Shown here in pieces: positions 37,101 to 43,991 of a stretch of DNA of 64,000 nt. The stretch's first letter is position 1. Every line of letters starts with the position of its first letter. The DNA is taken from assembly GCA_020633655.1 (NCBI GenBank), contig JACKDF010000006.1, forward strand, positions 310,001-374,000, written 5' to 3'. Source of the DNA: Deferribacteres bacterium (GTDB taxonomy: Bacteria; Zhuqueibacterota; Zhuqueibacteria; Zhuqueibacterales; Geothermadaptataceae). A program made the position numbers and the translations under genes. Below the pieces are notes generated by a model. The model did not search any database. It was given only the letters and a program-made list of their open reading frames with translations, and was not told where the DNA came from.

Positions 37101-37446
37101 ATTTCAGTCACTGGAAAACATGCTTCTGAGCTATAATTTTTACCGCTACGATTATTCTGGTGTAAATAATTCCCATGAACTAAGCCAATTCCTGAATGAT
37201 GACGATGTTCACAATATAGGTGTGCGATTCAACTATGACACCAATGGATTTTATATCAACCTTGGGGGAAGCCTGGGGTACCAGATGAATCGTAATGAAA
37301 TGAGTTATTTTACCGATGTCAATCTTGAATACATGCTTTTGCGTAACCTGCGCTTGCGCAGTGAAATGAGCTACGGAACCGAAAATCGAACCTATGTGCA
37401 AGGTGATTCCTATAAGTTTCTACTCGATCTGGGATATTTTTATTAG
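34120..37446 (+). CDS. pelB: PelB-like outer-membrane exporter with TPR domain
   Basis: The 1108-residue protein has a single hydrophobic segment at the N terminus (about 7-25), about 800 residues of TPR helices (from DEALRLYESLLVAQPRNPQL to AARNKLESALKIDPKNEAAR), and a C-terminal beta-barrel of about 280 residues starting near residue 825 and ending in an aromatic strand LLDLGYFY. PelB has this same plan: the TPR part binds PelA and the barrel lets the polymer out. The ATG at 34120 is preceded by GGAGA at the right distance; the in-frame TTG at 34102 lacks one. It overlaps the hydrolase gene. Confidence 0.88.
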   Translation: MGIKKRWIVLFLCSILGISVLLYASDTRLIDLHVKAGEVDEALRLYESLLVAQPRNPQLHYEIGTMLLQAERTQQAQLYLEQAFVLGFKSERLLNHLYAVYQGEENRDGMIRMLELLLTMRPQDSSRRAQLAALYTWAGQPEDAIVHYSFLLKDDPGNAEYVYKISSLFQAQLKYGKASAVVENYRAYAPEDDRAKHLLADLYLADGHWKKAAALYENILQKNPADRDTRDRLVEIYKWKKNAPQALSHLHYLADLPDRTTKNYRQQFMTISQQYEPLRAVGFLERQLQSEPENSEIHGELAELFVFLGRPRSALFHLKKQLQFAPHDPSLHKKLADLLQTIDEPEEALVAYRAAFENGDTSRTTINYLLQEYSFYKKFEEFLSLQEQMLEKHIARTLDRKNRAAMFFKTGDVNSAIDGFIEVIQKQPQDTDTRQRLAYALIAADRNTEAAEVLWQGVQKFNLAEENYLQTCIRQFVLENHYDRSLYCYRLLSRNFPENLDYQFGYRNELVRNGLYKEALAEYKKWIQKHSLSIADKLQIAMLYWRLGDKEKMRAFLPRKMNSLPEQKQLVQFYFESAMFDEALKAANPLLQTMPGDSALLRILGLSYAWNNRPETAIKILEKYHRDYRGDYESRFHLAEIFHAIRKKRKAQEEFTIALRMLRSEAQNKNSQLVAARIYARQNKLEESRKIYENLLQGSPEDLFVELDYVATLIDASLFAEATTRLNAFRGKHPMNSQAIQLQSALYYKNGKPRQALQAMQLLEKNGSLNSGQMLDMADLHLLVGDWVAARNKLESALKIDPKNEAARARLFRLRRDYGTEIATVYSTEQQSSRFQRRMYSALLTFAKSSLGQFIFRADHVMPSDATDSGPQPDYDRFSVTARSRLNDQWQAQASTALNRQSAVQDVTSSAVTSWFYRPGDALKLRLFYNQIWREIVFAETLGGRQRGVHFSGGLHPIPRLHLQTGFAHSTNILAMPDIAMGTLNQFNVQSDYQFQSLENMLLSYNFYRYDYSGVNNSHELSQFLNDDDVHNIGVRFNYDTNGFYINLGGSLGYQMNRNEMSYFTDVNLEYMLLRNLRLRSEMSYGTENRTYVQGDSYKFLLDLGYFY

Positions 37447-37496
37447 AAATCTTTGATTTCTGATCCATCGCTGGAAGATAACAGGAAAGTTATAAA

Positions 37497-39050
37497 ATGA
37501 AAATCCACAAAGAGGACGTGTGGGCCTACCGTGACTATTTCTTTTTAGCGGAAATATTAATTTTTTCTGCAATTTTGCATGGTTTCAATTTGCTGTTAAA
37601 CCCTGCACACCCTGGTTTTGTCGGTATTTCACCAAATCCCCACTGGATTACTGTGCTTCTCATCGCTTCACGCTACGGATTGCTGCAAGGACTTACCGCT
37701 GGAGCTACCAGTGCTGCAATTTATATCTTCTTCGCTGCCCATACGGGAATCATCGATTTTCAAACCATGCGCTTTCCCCATCAAGGATTTCGTCTGCCCT
37801 TTTTATTTATCCTGACCGGTGTCATCATTGGTGAAGTTCGCTCAATTTATAAAAAGCAAAAAGAAAAGCTCGATGTGCGATTTGCAGCCACCAATAAAAA
37901 AGTGAATGAATTAAATGTGTTGCTCTCCGCCGTTTCAACATCGAAACAGGAACTCGAAAAACGTATTGCGACACAAACTTCAACTTTATTGTCCTTATTT
38001 GACCGGTTAAATCAAATCGATATTTCGCAAACGGGAAAACTCTATTCGAAAATACTGGAAATGTTGTCGGAGCAGTTGCAGGTACAAGCAGCCTCGATTT
38101 ATCTGCTCGATGGCAACCGGCTTGTTTTACAGGAGCGTTATGATCCGGAGAAATTGAGTGAATTGCCTGACTCCCTCGAGCTCACCGATGGCATCATGCA
38201 AAGATTATTTGCAACCCGTTCGATTGTGTCGATAAATCCCCCGGACACAGAACCGCAATGGGAAGACGAAGGCAGGCAACCGATCATGATGGCAGTCCCC
38301 ATCAAGCGCCAGGACGAGAGTATCATCGGTGTCATTAACGTTGAACGCATTCCATTCCTGATTTTTAACCACCATGCTATTCGAATTTTCAGCCGGATAG
38401 GAGACTGGGTTTCCACACTGATCGATAAACGTCTGCAGATCGCCGAAGCAGAAAAACAGCGAATATACGATCCCGCAAGTGGCAATACGACATATACGTA
38501 TGCATATTTTCAATCACGGCTTGCACAGGAAATTGCCCGGGCACGACAATTTAAGAGCCAGCTAACCCTCGCCCTTGTACGCATTGACCGTTTTAACGAA
38601 ATGACGGAGGAAATACGTAACGATTTGAACATGGTGCTGGGTACAATTTTTACCAAAAAGCTATGTGAAACTGTGATCATCGGACACTACAAATGGCCGG
38701 ACGCTTATGCAATTATTTTTACAGGTTACTCCGATGAAAAAGTGCACCACTTTGTGGAAAATCTGGTCCATGAAATCACAAATTATCAATTCAAACCTTT
38801 TGAGGATTCGCAGGATATTTTAGAGATCAAAACGGCGGTGAGCCAATTTCAATCATCGATTTTTTCGGTTACTGATTTTGAAAGCCATGTGGAAAAAAAC
38901 TTCAATAAATCGGAAAATGACGATCTCGATCTCACATTTTTGCAACTGCTCACGGGCTCACATTTTGATAGCACCGGAATTCAATTTAATGATATGCAGT
39001 TTGTTGAAACGAACAAGGCGGAGTTTGCGGATATCTCGTTTTTGCAGTAG
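37497..39050 (+). CDS. pelD: PelD-like inner-membrane regulator with GAF and degenerate GGDEF domains
   Basis: The 517-residue protein has four N-terminal membrane helices (about residues 18-115), a coiled coil (about 118-165), a GAF domain (about 170-315) and a degenerate GGDEF domain (about 325-470). P. aeruginosa PelD has this layout and switches Pel synthesis on when cyclic di-GMP binds the RxxD inhibitory-site motif. Here the GGDEF position reads WPDAY (400-404), so it has no cyclase activity. The residues where R and D of RxxD should be are E391 and I394. The usual ligand site therefore seems lost. Pairing with pelE, pelF and pelG keeps the family call secure. Confidence 0.87.
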   Translation: MKIHKEDVWAYRDYFFLAEILIFSAILHGFNLLLNPAHPGFVGISPNPHWITVLLIASRYGLLQGLTAGATSAAIYIFFAAHTGIIDFQTMRFPHQGFRLPFLFILTGVIIGEVRSIYKKQKEKLDVRFAATNKKVNELNVLLSAVSTSKQELEKRIATQTSTLLSLFDRLNQIDISQTGKLYSKILEMLSEQLQVQAASIYLLDGNRLVLQERYDPEKLSELPDSLELTDGIMQRLFATRSIVSINPPDTEPQWEDEGRQPIMMAVPIKRQDESIIGVINVERIPFLIFNHHAIRIFSRIGDWVSTLIDKRLQIAEAEKQRIYDPASGNTTYTYAYFQSRLAQEIARARQFKSQLTLALVRIDRFNEMTEEIRNDLNMVLGTIFTKKLCETVIIGHYKWPDAYAIIFTGYSDEKVHHFVENLVHEITNYQFKPFEDSQDILEIKTAVSQFQSSIFSVTDFESHVEKNFNKSENDDLDLTFLQLLTGSHFDSTGIQFNDMQFVETNKAEFADISFLQ

Positions 39051-39058
39051 TGTTTTTT

Positions 39059-40117
39059 ATGAATCAACGAATCATGAAAATATCGATCTTTTTATTGCTT
39101 GCATTGTGTGGCATTGCCGATGTTTACGCTGCCCGGGGCATCGTTTTTAGCAGTGGTTTGCTATTCTCCGTCGGGCTTTTCAGCCACTTTCTCCTTTGTT
39201 TTATCTTTCTCATTTTGCTGTATCTCCTGCAAAGTAGTGAGGAGCGTATCAATTATAACTTTCTGCTCATTTCGGCTGCCGTCGCTCTGGTTGTGCCAGC
39301 CTATGGCATCCCCGGGATGGCACTCGTGTACGCCGGAACCCGCAAGGCATCCCTTGTCGATGAGAACTATTTTGAATTCGATGAGTCATTAGTCCCGGAC
39401 CATCTCGATGCGCTGACCCATGAAATGGGTGATGATGTCATGGGTTTCATTCGGGCTGAGCAAAACATTGATGCTTTGAAAGATATTTTTCTCAGCGGAA
39501 ATCAGCGACTTGAGGAAATCGCTATCCAGAAGCTGAACCGTGTGGGTAACAAATCCGCCGTGAGCATTCTGCAGTCCGTTCTCAGCCAATCCTCTTCGGA
39601 TGTGAAAATTCTCGCTGCTTCTGCGCTTATCGCCATCGAAGAGAAAACAGTGGAAAAAATTGAAAAACTGCAGGAAGTGCTCAAAGAACAGCCGAAAAAA
39701 TCAGAAGTGATCCTTGAGCTCGCCCGGGCATTCGATTTGTATTGTCACCTTGGCGTCCTCGATGATTCGCTGTTGCGGTATTACCAGAATTTGGGCATAA
39801 AAAATTTTAACACTTATTGCCAGCTCGTACCCGGTGACCAATATGCAGCTGTGGAGTTTGGACGTTTGCTGCTTAAAGCGGATCGACAGGCAGAGGCAGA
39901 AGCAGTATTTCAGCGACTTATTCATGACAATCCACACGATTTGAACCCACGGATATGGTTGGCGGAAGTTTATTATACTTTGCAAAATTATCGCAAGGTC
40001 AGAGAAATGTGTGTTGAGATCAAAGCGATTGGTGGTGTGCCGGATGTTTATGTGGAAACCGTGAACTGGTGGATTGCATCTCACGAACAACTTGCAACGG
40101 AAGTGGTGATGGTATGA
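39059..40117 (+). CDS. pelE: PelE-like inner-membrane protein with TPR/HEAT-like helices
   Basis: A 352-residue protein with three hydrophobic segments near the N terminus (the first could be a signal peptide) and then a cytoplasmic-type helical region with repeat patterns (IQKLNRVGNKSAVSILQSVL; EAEAVFQRLIHDNPHDLNPR). PelE proteins have membrane helices followed by TPRs and bridge PelD to the synthase. Sequence is weakly conserved in this family, so the call leans on gene order. ATG at 39059 is chosen over GTG at 39050, which overlaps the pelD stop. The end overlaps pelF by 4 bases. Confidence 0.78.
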   Translation: MNQRIMKISIFLLLALCGIADVYAARGIVFSSGLLFSVGLFSHFLLCFIFLILLYLLQSSEERINYNFLLISAAVALVVPAYGIPGMALVYAGTRKASLVDENYFEFDESLVPDHLDALTHEMGDDVMGFIRAEQNIDALKDIFLSGNQRLEEIAIQKLNRVGNKSAVSILQSVLSQSSSDVKILAASALIAIEEKTVEKIEKLQEVLKEQPKKSEVILELARAFDLYCHLGVLDDSLLRYYQNLGIKNFNTYCQLVPGDQYAAVEFGRLLLKADRQAEAEAVFQRLIHDNPHDLNPRIWLAEVYYTLQNYRKVREMCVEIKAIGGVPDVYVETVNWWIASHEQLATEVVMV

Positions 40118-41619
40118 TCAAAAATGTTGCCGATATATGCCTGGTTCTCGAAGGATCGTATCCCTACGTCTCAGGAGGTGTCTCCAGTTGGGTTCACCAG
40201 CTTGTTTCCGGCTTGCCAGACTTTACATTTGCCCTTGCAGTGATTACACCTGATGAAAAATTCGAACGGAAATTCCGCTATGATTTACCGAACAATGTCA
40301 TTGCTATGCACGAGATGCACTTGCATGGTGGTGACCTGCCACGACGAGGATCACAGCGTTCACAAGCGCAGGACTGGCAGCATTTACGGCTTTTTCACAA
40401 TACACAAAAGCCCGTTGAAAAGTCGGATATGTTTAAGGAAATATTTGCCAATTTTTTTGATGCTGATACGCGAAAATATGCACCCAATGAAATCCTCAAT
40501 ATGAAGAAATCCTGGGAATTGTTGAAGGAATTGTACGCATCGAAAGCGCCAAACGATTCGTTCCTCGATTATTTCTGGAGTATTCGATTTATTCATCAGC
40601 CGTTGTTCAAAGTGTTGTGCGAACCTTTGCCGGAAGCACATATCTACCACGCTGTTTCAACGGGATATGCAGGTCTATGGGCTGCGTTGGGAAAAATAAA
40701 ATACGGGAAATCACTTCTGCTTACGGAACATGGAATTTATACGCGGGAGCGACGAATTGAAATAAGCCGTGCAGAATGGATTTACGAGAAAAATAGCAAC
40801 TCCGTGCGCCTTGATCGTTCCTATAACCATGTGAAGCACTTGTGGAATAAAATGTTCGGGTTTCTCAGCCGGCTCTGCTACCATTATGCTGATGAAATCA
40901 TAACACTTACGCAGGCCAATTTGCATTATCAAATCGAAGAAGGCGCGGATCGTCAAAAATTGCGTATCATACCCAACGGTGTTGATGTCGAGAAATTGTC
41001 GCGTTTGGACATCCCGGCTAAAGATGCCGGTGATCCCTTCGTTATTGGTTTCATGGGCCGTGTCGTTTCGATAAAAGATGTGAAAACATTTATTCGTGCC
41101 TGCAAAACCGCAGCGCACGCCATCCCCAGGGTGAAAGTGTTGATTATGGGGCCAACGGACGAAGAGCCTGCATATTATGAAGACTGCAAACGCCTGGTGC
41201 ACTTGCTTGAACTGGAAAATATTGTGACATTCACTGGTAAAGTGGATATCGAGGAATATTTCCCTTTGATCGATATTATGGTGTTGACGAGTATCAGTGA
41301 ATCTCAGCCCCTCGTGATCCTGGAAGCGAATTGTATCGGTATTCCTTGCGTTGCCACTGATGTTGGTGCCTGTCGTGAGCTGCTTGAGGGAGCAACAACC
41401 GGAGATAAAGCCCTGGGGGAAAGCGGGCTGTTGGCCGGTGTGACGAACACCAGGGAAATTGCTGAAGCGATCATTAAGCTGTATGAATCACCGACTTTGC
41501 GAGGCAAAATGGGTGAGAGTGGCCGCAAACGCGTCGCAAAATACTATAGTAACGATGCACTGGAGAAAAAATACCGTGCACTTTACCTGCATTATAAAAA
41601 GCAACAGGCAACAGTGTGA
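40114..41619 (+). CDS. pelF: PelF glycosyltransferase
   Basis: A 501-residue cytoplasmic GT4-family enzyme that builds the Pel polymer from UDP-GalNAc/GlcNAc. Family hallmarks are the N-terminal CLVLEGSYPYVSGGVSSWVH, LTEHGIYTRERRIEI, RIIPNGVD, GFMGRVVSIKDVK and the E-x7-E pair (E396 and E404) in SESQPLVILEANCIGIP. ATG at 40114 overlaps the pelE stop as ATGA; an upstream in-frame start at 40069 would lie inside pelE. It is the best-conserved member of this cluster and fixes its identity. Confidence 0.96.
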   Translation: MIKNVADICLVLEGSYPYVSGGVSSWVHQLVSGLPDFTFALAVITPDEKFERKFRYDLPNNVIAMHEMHLHGGDLPRRGSQRSQAQDWQHLRLFHNTQKPVEKSDMFKEIFANFFDADTRKYAPNEILNMKKSWELLKELYASKAPNDSFLDYFWSIRFIHQPLFKVLCEPLPEAHIYHAVSTGYAGLWAALGKIKYGKSLLLTEHGIYTRERRIEISRAEWIYEKNSNSVRLDRSYNHVKHLWNKMFGFLSRLCYHYADEIITLTQANLHYQIEEGADRQKLRIIPNGVDVEKLSRLDIPAKDAGDPFVIGFMGRVVSIKDVKTFIRACKTAAHAIPRVKVLIMGPTDEEPAYYEDCKRLVHLLELENIVTFTGKVDIEEYFPLIDIMVLTSISESQPLVILEANCIGIPCVATDVGACRELLEGATTGDKALGESGLLAGVTNTREIAEAIIKLYESPTLRGKMGESGRKRVAKYYSNDALEKKYRALYLHYKKQQATV

Positions 41620-41679
41620 AGCAAAAATTGTGTGATGCGGGATTTAATTCAAAATAAGTCCCTCTTTGAGCGAATGTTC

Positions 41680-41798
41680 CTTCGACAGGCTGAGGAACCG
41701 TGCAGGTGCACAGGAACGATGCACAAGTTCAGGAACCGTGTACAAGCAAGGGGCTGTGAACAGACCTGAAAACCGCACGGTGGCTGAGCTTGTCGAAG
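41680..41798. repeat. Dispersed inverted-repeat element in the pelF-pelG gap, copy 2
   Basis: Imperfect end repeats: CTTCGACAGGCTGAGGAACCG (41680-41700) against CGGTGGCTGAGCTTGTCGAAG (41778-41798), about 16 of 21 positions complementary. Between them are near-direct repeats such as AGGAACCGTG. No ORF or transposase. It is the size and form of a non-autonomous palindromic element and shares its core with 24186-24260. Confidence 0.65.
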
Positions 41799-41847
41799 CC
41801 TGACTCCCTCAGTCTAAGTAAGTAAAAAATTTCAAGTGGTGATTTAA

Positions 41848-43221
41848 ATGGCAGGAATAGGATTTCATCTCAGGAAGCTTTTCAAACCAGATACATTTAT
41901 CGATAATTTCCGGGCGGTGATTTATTCCGGGACAATTGCCAGCGGGCCAATCTTTTTTTCGATAATTTGCCTGGCACTCCTGGGTTTTTTTGCAAAATCC
42001 CAGATGCAGCCGCAGCAGTTCGACGTCTTCACCGTGACCGTGGTTTATATTTTTGCATTCTCGCTCATTGCCACCGGTACCACCCAACTCGTCCTCAGTC
42101 GTTACCTGTCGGATTTAATTTATGAGAAGAACTACCACGCGATCGCTCCAGCTTTGAGCACTGCCCTCGTTTTTACCATTTTTATACAGGCTATATTTGG
42201 TTTGCCGTTGCTTTTTGCATTGCATGCAGAGGTGTTTTATCGCTTGACGGCTTTTGGGTTGTTTATCATCGTCGGTTGTATTTGGCAACTCATGGTTTTT
42301 TTAAGTGCGGTGAAAAATTTCAATTCCATAGTGTGGGCATTTTTTATCGGAGTACTCCTCAGTTTTATTTTAGGGTACGTACTCGCTCAAAATGCCGGTT
42401 TATCCGGATTAATGCATGGTTACGCCCTCGGCCAATTCACTATTTTTCTCGTTCTCCTCTGGCGAGTTGTCGGCGAGTTTAACAGTCCGTTACGCCCGGC
42501 ATTCGCTTTCTTCTCCTTTATGAAAAAATTGCCAGCGCTCCTATTTATTGGTTTATTCTACAATTTGGGGATCTGGATCGACAAAATCCTCTTTTGGTAC
42601 AGCGATGTCGGAGAAAATATTGATGCCTTCCTTTATGCATCCAGTCTTTACGATAACGCGATGTATCTCGCTTATATGACCATCATTCCTTCCTATACTT
42701 ATTTTTTAGTTAAGGTTGAAACCAGTTTTTACAGCTATTTCCGTTCATTTTTTCAAACCATTTTAAAAAAAGACGCCCTGCAACTCATCGAAGAAAAAAA
42801 AGAGGCCATTGCAGACTCAGTGCGGGAAAGCCTGCTTGGGCTTATAAAAGTGCAGGGGTTAGTAACAGTGCTCTGTCTTTTTTATTCCGACGAAATACTG
42901 GTAGCATTAAATATGTCACACCTCAGCATACTTATTTTTGAAAAAGCGCTGGTTGCCCTGTTTTTACAAATGCTGGTGCTTACGCTGATGATTTTCATGA
43001 TGTATTTTGATATTCGAAAAGAGCTGTTGGTGGTTAGCGGACTTTTTGTCTTCAGCAATGCAATCCTTTCTTTCCTGTCTTTGCAAATGGGAATCGCATT
43101 TTATGGCTATGGCTATCTCTTTGCAAATTTCATTACCCTCAGCGCAGCCTATTGGTACCTCAACGAGCACTTGAAAAACCTGGAGTATAATACATTTATC
43201 AGCCAGGTTCGCCAAACATAG
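41848..43221 (+). CDS. pelG: PelG polysaccharide flippase-like membrane protein
   Basis: The 457-residue protein has about 12 membrane helices and the family start MAGIGFHLRKLF, followed by the first helix region YSGTIASGPIFFSIICLA. PelG belongs to the MOP (Wzx-like) group and works with PelF to move the growing chain through the inner membrane. It is the end of the pel cluster. It is separated from pelF by 228 bases that carry a palindromic repeat element, unlike the tight packing of the other genes. No good ribosome binding site other than an AAGTGGTG stretch is seen before the ATG. Confidence 0.94.
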   Translation: MAGIGFHLRKLFKPDTFIDNFRAVIYSGTIASGPIFFSIICLALLGFFAKSQMQPQQFDVFTVTVVYIFAFSLIATGTTQLVLSRYLSDLIYEKNYHAIAPALSTALVFTIFIQAIFGLPLLFALHAEVFYRLTAFGLFIIVGCIWQLMVFLSAVKNFNSIVWAFFIGVLLSFILGYVLAQNAGLSGLMHGYALGQFTIFLVLLWRVVGEFNSPLRPAFAFFSFMKKLPALLFIGLFYNLGIWIDKILFWYSDVGENIDAFLYASSLYDNAMYLAYMTIIPSYTYFLVKVETSFYSYFRSFFQTILKKDALQLIEEKKEAIADSVRESLLGLIKVQGLVTVLCLFYSDEILVALNMSHLSILIFEKALVALFLQMLVLTLMIFMMYFDIRKELLVVSGLFVFSNAILSFLSLQMGIAFYGYGYLFANFITLSAAYWYLNEHLKNLEYNTFISQVRQT

Positions 43222-43406
43222 TGCCTCCGATATAGTATATTTTCCCATCACCGGTTCATATGAGCCACATTGCGTTATATAAACTACTTTTAAAATGTTG
43301 TGATGTTTATATAAACCAGCCGATATATGAGAAAAACAAGTTGGAAAAAAATAGAATATCGCAAAAACAAGAAGTTAAGCTTCTGTGGCTTTTTCCTGAA
43401 GTAACC

Positions 43407-43422
43407 TGGCATTGCCTTTGCG
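43407..43422 (+). promoter_or_regulatory. Sigma-54 (-24/-12) promoter match before the HAMP/adhesin operon
   Basis: TGGCATTGCCTTTGCG keeps the TGGCA and TTGC blocks with GG and GC exactly 10 bases apart. Transcription would begin near 43433, about 29 bases before the ATG of the HAMP gene, which is an ideal position. Confidence 0.72.
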
Positions 43423-43461
43423 ATTGGAACAGAAAAATACAATTCAAATTCAGGTTTCGCT

Positions 43462-43950
43462 ATGCGAAAAATATATTACGTCTTCCCTAAAATTCAGTAT
43501 CCGATATCCTTGCAATGGACAGCAACGGTTGTCATTCAATTGATCGTTTTTGGAGTTACCGTCATATTGACCTCAAGGATTACGGAAAATCTGGAACGTG
43601 ATATGGCGATTTACATGAGATTCGCTGTATTCATTGCAGAGATTCTCTTGTTTTCAATGTTCAATTTCTGGTTGTCGATCAAATTAACGCATCGTATTGC
43701 CGGGCCGCTTGTGCAAGTTCAGCGCGTTCTGAATCAGGCGCGGCATGGTAATTATGATGTTCGCGTGAAAATGCGCACGAATGACTACCTGCATGAATTC
43801 GCAACCGAAGTGAATTTATTGCTCCAGGGTTTGGAAGACTCCTACGGCATTTTAAAAGAGATTCAGTCTTCCTTCGATGTCCCCAAAGGAGCCGATTCAA
43901 ATCGAATCAAACAAATCTCAACTACTGGAAAATCATCGGTTAAACCATGA
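43462..43950 (+). CDS. Two-helix membrane protein with a HAMP domain and no output domain
   Basis: The 162-residue protein has two membrane helices (about 18-38 and 51-72) joined by only a short loop, so no real periplasmic sensor domain. The HAMP domain follows (about 70-125), with the conserved Pro-Leu in RIAGPLVQVQRVLNQARHGN, DVRVKMRTND and a second amphipathic helix EFATEVNLLLQGLEDSY. After that only 30 poorly structured residues remain: there is no kinase, cyclase or methyl-accepting domain. It may act as a connector or a truncated receptor. It is the first gene after a sigma-54 promoter, and the giant adhesin gene starts 41 bases later. Confidence 0.82.
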   Translation: MRKIYYVFPKIQYPISLQWTATVVIQLIVFGVTVILTSRITENLERDMAIYMRFAVFIAEILLFSMFNFWLSIKLTHRIAGPLVQVQRVLNQARHGNYDVRVKMRTNDYLHEFATEVNLLLQGLEDSYGILKEIQSSFDVPKGADSNRIKQISTTGKSSVKP

Positions 43951-43991
43951 ATTTTACAAAAATATTTGCAGCAGATAAAGGAGGCAGGTGC

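Noticed and set aside
37497..39050. PelD as an active diguanylate cyclase
   Set aside because: The GGDEF site reads WPDAY, so the catalytic residues are absent, as in all known PelD proteins.
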